The notes under the pieces were generated by a model that did no database searches, had not been told where the DNA came from, and saw nothing but the letters and a program-made list of their open reading frames with translations. DNA of 64,000 nucleotides. Source: Methylobacterium haplocladii. GTDB lineage: Bacteria > Pseudomonadota > Alphaproteobacteria > Rhizobiales > Beijerinckiaceae. The stretch covers positions 62,001-126,000 of the forward strand of contig NZ_BJZT01000005.1 of assembly GCF_007992175.1 (NCBI RefSeq), written 5' to 3'. Made by a program: the position numbers and the translations under genes. Shown in pieces: positions 38,497 to 47,266 of the stretch. Each line of letters opens with the position of its first letter. Positions within the stretch are counted from its first letter, which is position 1.

Positions 38497-39381
38497 TCAA
38501 GCATGAAGCAAGGTGTCTGTCGCGACGTGAACAGTGAAGACCTTGCCTTCGTCGATCCAGCCGGGTCCTTGTTGACCGCCGTTGATCGATTTGATTTCGG
38601 TGGCATCGGCACTGTACATGTGCGCACCCGTTTGCGTGTTGAAAAAGCGCTCCAGCGTTTCGCCACCCGACCCCACGACGGTGGGGTCCGTGTAGGCCTG
38701 AAAGGCGACGCCCTCGTAGTGGTAACTCGGCAGCGTCTTGAGGACCGTGTCACGCTCGGTCACATCGCTGGTGTAGAAGTGTTGACCGTGAACCGTATCG
38801 AAAAATCGGAAAACGTCCTGAGTATTCGATCCCTTGTCGGGGGTAGATCCCACCACGCCCTCGAAATGATAATCTGGAGAAGTCTTCAAAACGCTATTGA
38901 GTTCGTTGATATCGGTCGTAAACAAATGGTCGCCGTTTGAAACATTGACAAATCTATAAATTGGATTGAGATGCTCGGCAGTTGGGCTGGGCGTATGATC
39001 CGTAGGCTGACTGGTGTATTGACTGACGTCATAACTTGCCGTGTCGTTCGTCGTGATCAGATTGGCTGATGTGCCGGCGGTAATACCCGTGTTCGAGAGG
39101 GTGTCGGAGCCGGCCTTCGTGTGCCCATCGAACGTAAAACTATCGACGTAAAGGTCTCTGTCGTTCCCCGGCCCGTTGTAAAGATCGTTCAGATACGTGA
39201 CCGAAAACTGATGAGCCGAGCTGAAATCTCCAGAGAAGGAGAAATCTTCACTCTGTCCCGAAGAATGCGCCGCCGTAGCAGTAAGGACATCGCCGATCTG
39301 TACGCCGTCGACCTTTACAATAAACTGCGCATTTCCAAGATATTCGTCCTCGGAAATCTTGAAAGTAACCTTGTTGGCCAT
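38497..39381 (-). CDS. Probable type I secreted protein: CBM60-like domain plus DUF5648 repeats
   Basis: A 294-residue protein without a Sec signal. Residues 1-90 match Ca-dependent xylan-binding modules (CBM36/60): ISEDEYLGNAQFIVKVDG, HSSGQSEDFSFSGDF and GPGNDRDLYVDSFTFDG. After a Thr/Ser-rich linker come three repeats of about 45 residues of DUF5648 type: YRFVNVSNGDHLFTTDINE, FRFFDTVHGQHFYTSDVTE and ERFFNTQTGAHMYSADATE. It has no RTX nonapeptides. The gene is AT-richer than its neighbours and stands just upstream of the type I exporter genes, so it is the likely substrate and a probable surface glycan binder. This last step is inference. Confidence 0.8.
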   Translation of the reverse strand: MANKVTFKISEDEYLGNAQFIVKVDGVQIGDVLTATAAHSSGQSEDFSFSGDFSSAHQFSVTYLNDLYNGPGNDRDLYVDSFTFDGHTKAGSDTLSNTGITAGTSANLITTNDTASYDVSQYTSQPTDHTPSPTAEHLNPIYRFVNVSNGDHLFTTDINELNSVLKTSPDYHFEGVVGSTPDKGSNTQDVFRFFDTVHGQHFYTSDVTERDTVLKTLPSYHYEGVAFQAYTDPTVVGSGGETLERFFNTQTGAHMYSADATEIKSINGGQQGPGWIDEGKVFTVHVATDTLLHA

Positions 39382-39935
39382 GGCCGTTACCTCCTGTCAT
39401 AATTAACTATTTACAGTATAAATTGGGTTGAGCCAACTCAAAGTATCAATGCTGAACAATTCAGGGTTAAGAGTACGTAGCGCTCTCACGCAGCCCAATC
39501 GTTCATCGGCTTTTGCAAAATCTCTCGTGCTTGCAGGTCTTTAGCGCTCAAACGCGTCGTGTTTTCGTCTGCGTTTGTACAGGAGTCGACATTATTGATT
39601 GGGACGTCTCCGCTCGGGACCGGCAACCGAACATTTATCCTGAAGAATGCGACGCCGCGCCCTCGTTCTCTTTTCGCTTCGGCCACGGCTCGGAAACTTG
39701 CCGATGCCGCACAATGCAGAGCATGTGCCGCGTCCACCGACGCGAGTGGCGAGGAACAGCCGCTCGCGGCGTGCCGTCGGATCGATCGAACCGGAGAAGC
39801 GGTCGCCGGAGACCAAAGTTCGAACCGGTGTGGTCTGCCTGGCACGCAGCGTGTGACCATCGACCTGCGACAGCGCCGTCCGAAACGATCGCTCTCACCT
39901 GCGGTTTCCCCTGGTCAGCCAAGCAAGGAGCCGCC
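39382..39935. other. Intergenic region between the CBM gene and the SDR gene
   Basis: 554 bases between divergent genes. The first 110 bases are AT-rich and probably hold the promoter of the CBM/DUF5648 gene. Several frames are open on both strands in the rest, but none has a good start, signal or recognisable fold, so I call no gene. Confidence 0.4.
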
Positions 39936-40937
39936 ATGGGTTCGAACGATCAGATTCCCCTGTCACGCCGCCAAATCGTCGGAGGCGTGGGAACAGGTCT
40001 CGCCGTGGCCGCCACCCGTTCGGCTCAGGCCAGCGAGGCGACGCCTCCCGCTGCCCGTCCGTTGGTCGATCCCATCGGCCAATATCCGAAGCCGCCCTTC
40101 GCGAAGCAGTCCCAGCCCTGGCCGGGCCTTGCCGGCCGGATGGAGCCGAAGCCGGATCATGGTGAGACGAGCTATCGCGGATCCGGGCGGCTCGCCGGGC
40201 GAAGGGCCCTGATCACGGGCGGCGATTCCGGGATGGGTCGAGCGGCGGCGATCGCCTTTGCGCGCGAAGGTGCGGACGTCGCCATCAACTACCTGCCGGA
40301 CGAGGAGCCCGACGCCGCGGAGGTGATGGCCCTCAACCGGAAGGAGGGTCGGATCGCCCTCGCGATCCCCGGCGACCTGCGCGACGAAGCCTTCTGTCAG
40401 GATCTGATTGCGCAGGCCGTAAGGGGCCTCGGCGGCCTCGACATCGTGGTGAGCAACGCCGGCCGGCAGCAGGCCCATGCCTCGATCCTCGACATTTCCA
40501 CCGAGCAGTTCGACTGGACGATGAAGACCAACATCTACGCGCCGTTCTGGATCATCAAGGCGGCACTGCCGCACTTGAAGCCGGGCTCGACGATCATCGC
40601 CAGCACCTCCGAGCAAGCCACCGATCCAACACCGGATCTCTACGACTATGCACAGACCAAAGCCGCGACGACGAACTTCGTGCGTTCCCTCGGCAAGCAG
40701 CTGGCGCAAAAAGGGATTCGGGTGAACGGGGTTGCGCCAGGTCCGATCTGGACGCCGCTCCAGGTATCCGGCGGCGCGTCGATGGAGAAGCTCGAAAAGT
40801 TCGGCGCTCAGACGCCGTTCGGCAGGCCTGGGCAGCCGGTTGAGCTCGCGGGGATCTACGTGCAGCTCGCCTCGGCAGAAGGCAGCTACGCTACCGGCCA
40901 GGTGTACGGTTCGGCTGGCGGCAACGGTCTACCATAA
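39936..40937 (+). CDS. SDR oxidoreductase with twin-arginine leader (YghA-like)
   Basis: A 333-residue short-chain dehydrogenase of the YghA/general-stress glucose dehydrogenase branch. ATG 39936 has AAGGAG seven bases upstream. The N-terminus SRRQIVGGVGTGLAVAATRS looks like a Tat signal peptide. The NAD(P) site is RRALITGGDSGMGRAAAIA, the NAG motif is VVSNAGRQQ, the catalytic Tyr and Lys are in YDYAQTKAA and the Ser is in ASTSEQA. The substrate is unknown. It lies beside the ku gene, a common stress-gene neighbourhood in rhizobial-type genomes. Confidence 0.88.
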   Translation: MGSNDQIPLSRRQIVGGVGTGLAVAATRSAQASEATPPAARPLVDPIGQYPKPPFAKQSQPWPGLAGRMEPKPDHGETSYRGSGRLAGRRALITGGDSGMGRAAAIAFAREGADVAINYLPDEEPDAAEVMALNRKEGRIALAIPGDLRDEAFCQDLIAQAVRGLGGLDIVVSNAGRQQAHASILDISTEQFDWTMKTNIYAPFWIIKAALPHLKPGSTIIASTSEQATDPTPDLYDYAQTKAATTNFVRSLGKQLAQKGIRVNGVAPGPIWTPLQVSGGASMEKLEKFGAQTPFGRPGQPVELAGIYVQLASAEGSYATGQVYGSAGGNGLP

Positions 40938-40992
40938 CCAGCCACGTCACTCGGTAGGCACTTCTCGGCGGGTTGCGGTTGCTCTCCTACGG

Positions 40993-41238
40993 TCAAATCA
41001 GCCGGACGTCGCGGTTGCTCAGAATGTCGAGAACGCTGCTGCAACTCAGCTTCAAGCCTTTGCCTATGAGCGCAACCGCCGGCGTCTCCTCCTCAAGCCA
41101 AGCCGCGGCGTGATCGCAGTCGGCGAAGCTCAAGACGTCATAGCCGTCCCGGCTGAGGCGCGCGCAGGCTCGATCGCGCTGGTCGGTGCTGGCCACCAGC
41201 ACGAGCGCCAGATCGGGCGCTGGGGCTGACGTGCTCAT
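40993..41238 (-). CDS. Small receiver-like protein coupled to Ku
   Basis: An 81-residue protein whose start overlaps the ku stop (ATGA), so it is probably translated with Ku. The chain looks like a shortened response-regulator receiver: strand LALVLVAS, helix DQRDRACARLSRDG, strand YDVLSFAD, helix DHAAAWLEEE, strand PAVALIGKG, then a helix and VRLI. The place of the phosphorylated Asp is occupied by a Gly-Lys region, and the chain ends before the usual last strands. It is probably a non-phosphorylatable pseudo-receiver. Function unknown. Confidence 0.6.
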   Translation of the reverse strand: MSTSAPAPDLALVLVASTDQRDRACARLSRDGYDVLSFADCDHAAAWLEEETPAVALIGKGLKLSCSSVLDILSNRDVRLI

Positions 41239-42146
41239 GCCGCCTTCTTCGTCTTGCGGCCGGCGCCCTTCGTGGCGCGGCCGCTCGACTTGGATGTGGA
41301 GCGCTTCGACGGTGCCACCTTGCCGGTCGCCGGCCCCGCCGCCGTGCTGGATTTCTCGGAATCGATGCTGCGCTTCAGTGCCTCCATGAGGCTCACGACG
41401 TTGCCGGACTTCGGCGGTTCCGCCTTTGCCCCGCTGCCCTTCTGACCCTTCGCGGGCTTCGTCGCCTTGCCTTGCACGAGTGCGATCAGGGCGCCTTCGT
41501 AGCGATCCTCGAATTTGGATGGATCGAACGTTTTCGTCGCCCGATCGATCAATTCCTCGGCGAGGGATCGCATCTCGTCGGTCGTCTTGCCGTCGGGCAT
41601 ATCCTCGAAATACGCAGTGGGAGACCGGATTTCGTCCTGGTATCGCAGCAGCGTCGCCAGCAGGCCCTTGCCGTAGGGCTCCAGCAACACGATGCGCTCG
41701 CGCTTGTAGATGACGAGGCGGCCGAGACCGGCCATGCCCTTTTTCTTCATCGCATCGCGGATGACAGCGAAGGCTTCGCGGGAGATCTTGTCCTCGGCGG
41801 CGAGATAGTAGGGCCGGTCGAGGTAGCGTTCGTCGACCTCGTCGCGGTGGCAAAACGCTTCGATGTTGATCGTGTGCGTGCTCTCGAGCGCGATCTCGTC
41901 GAGTTCGTCCGCTTCGATCGGCACCAGATCATCCTTGGCGACTTCGCAGCCCTTGATCTGGTCCTCGCGGTCGACGGGCTCGTCCGTGACGGAGTCGACG
42001 ATGAGCTGCCTGATCCGGTTTCCCGTCTCGCGATTGATCGTATGACACTTGAGATGCGACGAGGAGCTCACCGCCGGATACAGGCCGACGGAGCAGGAAA
42101 CCAAGGACAAACGCAGGTGGCCCTTCCAATTTGCGCGAGTAGCCAC
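41235..42146 (-). CDS. ku: DNA end-binding protein Ku (NHEJ)
   Basis: Homodimeric ring that binds DNA double-strand ends and recruits LigD. GTG 42146 follows GGAGA and gives 303 residues. The bacterial Ku core is clear: GHLRLSLVSCSVGLYPAVS, FHTINxxTGN-like HLKCHTINRETGNRIRQ, YEVAKDD-like CEVAKDDLVPIEADELD, DRPYYLAAEDK and GLGRLVIYKRERIVLLEPYGKG. The C-terminal 70 residues are Lys/Ser-rich (GRATKGAGRKTKKAA), a DNA-binding extension seen in many species. It diverges from ligD. Confidence 0.96.
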   Translation of the reverse strand: MATRANWKGHLRLSLVSCSVGLYPAVSSSSHLKCHTINRETGNRIRQLIVDSVTDEPVDREDQIKGCEVAKDDLVPIEADELDEIALESTHTINIEAFCHRDEVDERYLDRPYYLAAEDKISREAFAVIRDAMKKKGMAGLGRLVIYKRERIVLLEPYGKGLLATLLRYQDEIRSPTAYFEDMPDGKTTDEMRSLAEELIDRATKTFDPSKFEDRYEGALIALVQGKATKPAKGQKGSGAKAEPPKSGNVVSLMEALKRSIDSEKSSTAAGPATGKVAPSKRSTSKSSGRATKGAGRKTKKAA

Positions 42147-42197
42147 GGGTTTCTCCAATTTTAACGAAGTATTGACCCGACCGACCGGCACAAAGCT

Positions 42198-42242
42198 GAG
42201 TCGCCGACGATCTCGCGACTCAACCAGAGTCTCGCGCGACTC
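42198..42242. promoter_or_regulatory. Candidate operator in the ku-ligD divergent promoter
   Basis: GAGTCGC at 42198-42204 pairs with GCGACTC at 42215-42221, and the second arm's motif TCTCGCGACTC recurs as TCTCGCGCGACTC at 42230-42242. The site lies about 50-95 bases upstream of ku and about 110-150 upstream of ligD. A shared regulator is inferred. Confidence 0.4.
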
Positions 42243-42349
42243 GTTCCGTAGGATTCGATGCTGTGGATAACTTGGAAAAAGCCGATCGATATAAGGCTTG
42301 AAGCCATTCTGGCGGAACTGCGCAAGGGAGCGGCGGTTCTTCCACGACG

Positions 42350-42814
42350 ATGGCCAAGCTCCTCGATCCCTATCGCGCAAAACGGGATTTCGACGTCTCT
42401 GCCGAGCCGAGTGGGCGACGCGGCCGCCGGGCCAAGAAAGCACGCTTCGTCGTCCAGAAGCACGACGCCCGGCGCCTGCATTATGATCTCCGCCTCGAGA
42501 TCGACGGTGTCCTCAAGAGCTGGGCGGTGACCCGTGGGCCGAGCCTCGTGCCCTCCGACAAGCGTCTCTCCGTCCCGACCGAAGACCACCCGATCGACTA
42601 CCTGGCCTGGGAAGGAGCGATCCCGAAGGGCCAGTACGGCGGCGGCACCATGATCGTCTGGGATACGGGCCACTGGAAACCGGTCGGCGACCTCGCCGCG
42701 GCGCTCGCGAAGGGCCACCTGGAGTTCGAGCTGCAGGGCGAGCGCCTGAAGGGCCGCTGGCATCTCGTGCGCATGAAGGCCGCGGCAGCGATAAGAATGA
42801 GCCCTGGCTGCTGA
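42350..42814 (+). CDS. ligD: LigD phosphoesterase (PE) part, cut off by a frameshift
   Basis: N-terminal 3'-phosphoesterase domain of the NHEJ ligase LigD, which trims 3' ends before ligation. Catalytic motifs are intact: FVVQKHDARRLHYDLRLEIDG, KSWAVTRGPSL, EDHPIDYLAWEGAIPKGQYGGG and GRWHLVRMK. After about residue 143 the frame goes wrong (AAAAIRMSPGC, stop), while the next frame reads on as GSDKNEPWLLMKADD, the expected family sequence. One missing base near 42780-42785 explains this. The stop overlaps the ATG of the LIG-POL frame as TGATG. Either a real split gene or a sequencing error. Confidence 0.9.
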   Translation: MAKLLDPYRAKRDFDVSAEPSGRRGRRAKKARFVVQKHDARRLHYDLRLEIDGVLKSWAVTRGPSLVPSDKRLSVPTEDHPIDYLAWEGAIPKGQYGGGTMIVWDTGHWKPVGDLAAALAKGHLEFELQGERLKGRWHLVRMKAAAAIRMSPGC

Positions 42815-44874
42815 TGAAGGCCGATGACGAGCACGCCCGCGGCGCGGGTGACGGCGACATCCTCGGCGAGCACGACACGTCGGTGCTGTCGGGCCGGACG
42901 AACGAGGAGCTCGCCGCCACCGGGACGATCAGAGCCGATCACGCTGCGCGTGAACGCGTCGCATCGAAACGGCGTTCGAAGCCGAAGGCGCCGACAGCGC
43001 CCCCGGGCCGGAAAGGCATACTCCCGCCCTTCGTCGAGCCGGCCCTCGCGACGCTGGTCCAGGCTGCGCCGAGCGGGAAGGACTGGCTGTTCGAGATCAA
43101 GCACGACGGCTACCGGATGCAGGCGCGCATCGATGGCGGCAAGGTCAAGCTGTCGACCCGTTCCGGGCTCGACTGGACCGCGAAGTTCAAGCCGATCGCG
43201 CAGGCGCTCAAGGCCCTGAAGCTGCCCTCCGCTCTCGTCGACGGCGAGATCGTGGTCGAAACGGCGAGCGGCGTCTCGAGCTTCTCGGCGCTCCAACAGG
43301 CCTTGACGACCGGGGAGATCGGTCAGGCCGTCTTCTACGCCTTCGACCTGCTCTACCTCGATGGGCGCGACCTTCGAGCCCTGGCTCTGACCGAGCGCAA
43401 GGCCCTGCTTCAGCAGGCGCTCGATGATGCCGGCCCGACGAGCCGCGTCCGGTTCAGCGAGCATCTCGACGCGGACGGCGACGCCATGGCCCGGCATGCC
43501 TGCCGGCTCGGCCTGGAGGGCATCATCGCCAAGAAGGCGAGTGCACCGTACCGATCCGGGCGCAGCGATCACTGGCGCAAGGTGAAGTGCACGTCCTCGC
43601 AGGAATTCGTGATCGCCGGCTACATGCCGTCGACTTCCGCGCCGCGTGCGGTCGGTTCGCTCATCCTCGGCGTCTATGACGGCGAGGACCTCGTTCATGT
43701 CGGGCGGGTCGGAACGGGATTTACGAACGCGGTCTCGCGCGCGCTCTGGACGCAGCTCGATCCGTTGCGGGCCGAGGCCGCGCCGTTCCGCGAGGCCCTC
43801 CCGCCGCTGGCGAAGCGGAACGCCAAGTGGGTCGAGCCGAAACTCGTCTGCGAGGCGACCCTTCGCGGCTGGACCGCCGACGGTCAGGTGCGCCACGCCT
43901 CGTTCAAGACGCTACGCCCCAACGTGGATCCGCAGGCGGTGATCCGCGGCGACGCTTCCAGGCCGTCCCGGTCCCGTTCGAAGACTGGCACGGCAAGCGA
44001 CGTCAGACTGACGCATCCGGACCGGGTGATGTGGGACGACGTCGGTCTGACGAAGCAGGGGCTGTTCGCGTTCTATGCTGAGATCGCCGATCACATCCTG
44101 CCGCACATCGTCGACCGCCCGCTCTCGCTGCTGCGCTGCCCCGATGGCATCGGCTCCTGCTTCTACCAGAAGCACGGCTGGGCCGGCATGGATGCGCGCC
44201 ACATCCACACGGCGAAGGCCGGCTCCGAGAACGTCGTGGTGATCAGGGATCGCGACGGGCTCCTGGCCCTGGTTCAGTCGAGCGTCCTCGAGATCCATCC
44301 CTGGGGTGCGACGGCAGACGAACCCGACAAGCCGGATCGGCTCGTGTTCGACCTCGATCCCGGGGAGGGCGTCGGCTGGGAGCAACTCGTCACCGGCGCC
44401 AATGAGGTCAGGGAACGCCTTCACGCGCTGGGTTTCGCCGCGTTCGTGAAAACGACCGGCGGCAAGGGGCTGCATGTCGTCGTGCCGATCGAGCCCAAGG
44501 CTGGCTGGGACGAGGCGAAGACCTTCAGCAAGCGCCTTGCAACGGAAATGGCGAAGGACTGTTCCGACCTTTACGTCGCCACGGTGGCCAAAGCCGCGCG
44601 GCCGGGCCGGATCTATGTCGACTATCTCCGAAATCAGCGAGGGGCGACCGCCGTCTCCGCCTTCTCGACACGTGCCCGGCCCGGCGCACCGGTCTCGGTC
44701 CCGGTGACCTGGAACGAGTTGCCATCGCTCGGCTCGGGTGATCGGTTCACAGTGGACACCTTGGCCAACCGCCTGGGCGCGATGCGCGGCGATCCCTGGA
44801 CCGCATTCAGCGGTGCAGCTCGTCCGTTGGACGATGGGCGCGCAGTTCGAAGACGGCCCGCCGAAGCGCGCTGA
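42814..44874 (+). CDS. ligD: LigD ATP-dependent ligase and polymerase parts
   Basis: The remaining 686 residues of LigD in PE-LIG-POL order. The ligase domain (about 65-370) has the adenylation lysine in WLFEIKHDGYRMQ, then ALVDGEIV, LEGIIAKKASAPYRSGR and the OB-fold part VGRVGTGF. The polymerase/primase domain (about 395-680) has THPDRVMWDD, FYQKHGWAGMD, LVFDLDPGEGVGWEQL (metal-binding DLDP) and TTGGKGLHVVVPI. The frame is joined to the PE part by TGATG, so reinitiation could give two proteins from one mRNA. Reads through the junction would settle this. Confidence 0.9.
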   Translation: MKADDEHARGAGDGDILGEHDTSVLSGRTNEELAATGTIRADHAARERVASKRRSKPKAPTAPPGRKGILPPFVEPALATLVQAAPSGKDWLFEIKHDGYRMQARIDGGKVKLSTRSGLDWTAKFKPIAQALKALKLPSALVDGEIVVETASGVSSFSALQQALTTGEIGQAVFYAFDLLYLDGRDLRALALTERKALLQQALDDAGPTSRVRFSEHLDADGDAMARHACRLGLEGIIAKKASAPYRSGRSDHWRKVKCTSSQEFVIAGYMPSTSAPRAVGSLILGVYDGEDLVHVGRVGTGFTNAVSRALWTQLDPLRAEAAPFREALPPLAKRNAKWVEPKLVCEATLRGWTADGQVRHASFKTLRPNVDPQAVIRGDASRPSRSRSKTGTASDVRLTHPDRVMWDDVGLTKQGLFAFYAEIADHILPHIVDRPLSLLRCPDGIGSCFYQKHGWAGMDARHIHTAKAGSENVVVIRDRDGLLALVQSSVLEIHPWGATADEPDKPDRLVFDLDPGEGVGWEQLVTGANEVRERLHALGFAAFVKTTGGKGLHVVVPIEPKAGWDEAKTFSKRLATEMAKDCSDLYVATVAKAARPGRIYVDYLRNQRGATAVSAFSTRARPGAPVSVPVTWNELPSLGSGDRFTVDTLANRLGAMRGDPWTAFSGAARPLDDGRAVRRRPAEAR

Positions 44875-44946
44875 GTCTGCGAGGAGGCTGAGCGATTGGG
44901 ACCGCGATTGCGCACGTATCGTCGCGCCTGCGCTAAACCGTGATCG

Positions 44947-45339
44947 TCAACGGACCCGTAGCGCGAGCATCAGCCTCGCCAAACGCGGCCGCAGCGGCAA
45001 AAACAGGCGAAAGGCCGTTTCGGCGACGGGCAGGATCAGCCGAAACCCGAACACACGTAGGCCGACGAAGCGCCCCAGCCAGCGCCAGGCCGGCAGAACG
45101 GACCAGAGCTTCGTGAAGGCCGCCGCGCCGGAACTCAGCCGTCCGTCCGTGTCGCGCACATGAAAGCGTGCCTGCGCCGTCGCGCAGGTCAGGCTGGGAC
45201 CCAGCTGGGCATCGGTTTCGACGGAGGCAAGATCGACGAACCTGAGGTGTTCGGCGCCTGCACAATTGCGATAGTGCCTGATCTCGGTCCGGCAGAGGGG
45301 GCAAGCGCCATCGTAGTAGACGGTCAGGGTCTCGCGCAT
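44947..45339 (-). CDS. DCC-family thiol-disulfide oxidoreductase
   Basis: A 130-residue thioredoxin-like DCC family protein. The family motif is intact at the N-terminus: TVYYDGACPLCRTEIRHYRN, with the CxxC in CPLC. The C-terminal half is hydrophobic and basic (AWRWLGRFVGLRVFGFRLIL), perhaps membrane-associated. ATG 45339 starts directly before the motif; the long upstream frame overlaps the ABC transporter end. The two genes run the same way, 37 bases apart. Confidence 0.85.
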   Translation of the reverse strand: MRETLTVYYDGACPLCRTEIRHYRNCAGAEHLRFVDLASVETDAQLGPSLTCATAQARFHVRDTDGRLSSGAAAFTKLWSVLPAWRWLGRFVGLRVFGFRLILPVAETAFRLFLPLRPRLARLMLALRVR

Positions 45340-45376
45340 CGCGTTCCTCACGTCGGGGCCAGAGCCTGTCCACCGA

Positions 45377-47239
45377 TCAGCGATAACCGGCCGCCTGCAA
45401 CTCGAACAATTCGGCATAACGTCCGCCTGAGCGGAGGAGCTCAACGTGCGAGCCGGCCTCCTGCACACGCCCCTCGGCCAGGACGACGATGCGGTTGGCC
45501 TGCCGCACGGTGGAGAAGCGGTGCGAGATGAGGATCGCCGTGCGCCCGGCCGCGAGATCGCCGAAGCGGGCGAAGACCTCCGCCTCGGCACGTGCGTCGA
45601 GCGCCGCCGTCGGCTCGTCGAGGATCAGCACCTCGGCGTCGCGCATGTAGGCGCGGGCGATTGCGATCTTCTGCCATTCGCCGCCGGACAGGTCGACGCC
45701 GTCCTCGAAGCGCCGGCCGAGGCGCTGGTCGTAGCCCGTCGGCAGCTTCGCGACCACGAGGTCGGCCAGCGCCCGCGAGGCCGCGCCGCCGATGCGGCCG
45801 ACATCGGCACGGGCGTCGATGCGGCCGACGGCGATGTTGTCGCCGGCAGTGAAGTCGAAGCGGACGAAGTCCTGGAAGATGACGCCAATCCGGGCGCGCA
45901 GGACCTCGAGATCGTAGTCGCGCAGGTCCCGGCCATCGAGCAGGATGCGGCCCTCGCTCGGGTCGTAGAGGCGCGAGAGCAGCTTGACGATCGTGGTCTT
46001 GCCGCTGCCGTTCTCGCCCACCAGCGCCACGACCTCGCCGGCCCGGATCGTCAGCGACAGATGGCGCACGGCCCAGCGTTCGGCGCCGGGATAGCGATAC
46101 CCGACATCCTCGAAGACGAAGCCGTCGCGGATCGGATCGGGAAACGCGGCCGGCTGTTCGGGCGAACGGATGCGGGGCGCCACGGCGAAGAAGGAAAACA
46201 GGTCGTCGAGATACTGCGCCTGGCCGGTGAGCTGCGACACGCCGAGCAGCAGCCCCTCGACGAGACCGCGCAGCCGCAGGAACGCTCCGGACAGGAAGGT
46301 GAGGTCGCCCACCGTCAGCGTGCCGTCGAGGGTGCGGACCGCGATGACGCCGTAGGCGAGGTAGTAGGCGAGCGTACCGAGGCCGGCGAAGGCCCCGCCG
46401 AACCCGGCCCGCCGAACCGCGAGCCGGGTGTTCTCGCCGAGGATGCGGTTCGCCAGCACACCGAAGCGGTCGGACAGGAAGGTGTGCAGGCCGAAGAGCT
46501 TGACCTCCTTGGCGCTCTCGGCCCCGGCGCCAAGGTAGCGCATGTAGTCGCTCTCACGCCGCTCGGGCGAGCGCCGGTAGGCGAGCCGGTAGCTCTGCCG
46601 GTTGAAGTGCAGTTCGTTGAGGAAGGCCGGGATCAGCGCGAGGACGAGCAGGACCACGAGCCAGGGCAGAAACGCCACGACTGCCGCCGCGAGGGAGATC
46701 GCGGTGAGCAGGTCCTGCCCCTGGCCGAGCAGCTGGCCGATCAGGTTCGAGCGCCAGGCAACCTGCCGTCGGGCGCGCTCCAGCCCGTCCTGCACGCCCG
46801 GGTCCTCGAACTGCTCGAGGTCGAGGGTGGCGGCATGAGCCATCAGCCGGAGCGTGATGGCGTTGCCGGTCCGCTCGGACAACACGCCATCGACGAGGCT
46901 CGTCGCGCGCCCGAGGAGGTCGGAGGCGACCGCGAGCGCGAACTCGATCCCGATCAGCCAGGCGACGTGCCGCAGCCGCGGATCACCGAGCCCGTCGACC
47001 GCCGCCGCGGCGGCCGGATCGGCCCGTCCGGCCACGACCGTGTCGATGACGAGCTTCGCCACGTAGAGCATCAGCGTCGGCAGGGCCGCCCGCACGAGCC
47101 GCAGTCCGACACTGCCCAGCGTCAAGGCAGGGCTCGTCGCCCAGGCCAGCCGGAACAGGGCCGGCAGATGCCGCAGGGCTCCCGCGCGCGTAACGAGCGT
47201 GCGACGGAGCCCCTCGATGGGTGATGGCGTCAACGACAA
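45377..47239 (-). CDS. ABC exporter, fused membrane and ATPase domains
   Basis: A 620-residue half-transporter of the MsbA/lipid-exporter fold. The first 340 residues hold six membrane helices. The ATPase half has Walker A GENGSGKTT near residue 409, VIFQDFVRFDFTAGDNIA, signature DLSGGEWQKIAIAR and Walker B VLILDEPTAALD, then the switch His in ISHRFSTV. Members beside unrelated genes like this are often called multidrug or peptide exporters; the substrate is not visible. It may be cotranscribed with the DCC-family gene. Confidence 0.9.
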   Translation of the reverse strand: MSLTPSPIEGLRRTLVTRAGALRHLPALFRLAWATSPALTLGSVGLRLVRAALPTLMLYVAKLVIDTVVAGRADPAAAAAVDGLGDPRLRHVAWLIGIEFALAVASDLLGRATSLVDGVLSERTGNAITLRLMAHAATLDLEQFEDPGVQDGLERARRQVAWRSNLIGQLLGQGQDLLTAISLAAAVVAFLPWLVVLLVLALIPAFLNELHFNRQSYRLAYRRSPERRESDYMRYLGAGAESAKEVKLFGLHTFLSDRFGVLANRILGENTRLAVRRAGFGGAFAGLGTLAYYLAYGVIAVRTLDGTLTVGDLTFLSGAFLRLRGLVEGLLLGVSQLTGQAQYLDDLFSFFAVAPRIRSPEQPAAFPDPIRDGFVFEDVGYRYPGAERWAVRHLSLTIRAGEVVALVGENGSGKTTIVKLLSRLYDPSEGRILLDGRDLRDYDLEVLRARIGVIFQDFVRFDFTAGDNIAVGRIDARADVGRIGGAASRALADLVVAKLPTGYDQRLGRRFEDGVDLSGGEWQKIAIARAYMRDAEVLILDEPTAALDARAEAEVFARFGDLAAGRTAILISHRFSTVRQANRIVVLAEGRVQEAGSHVELLRSGGRYAELFELQAAGYR

Positions 47240-47266
47240 TCCTGAATCGATCCCGGACGTGTTCGG

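Noticed and set aside
38497..39381. RTX toxin or haemolysin assignment for the type I substrate
   Set aside because: No GGxGxDxUx nonapeptide repeats are present; the visible repeats are of DUF5648 type.
39486..39860. 124-residue minus-strand frame upstream of the SDR gene
   Set aside because: No ribosome site, mixed codon use and no recognisable fold. The last residues alone look protein-like, which is not enough.
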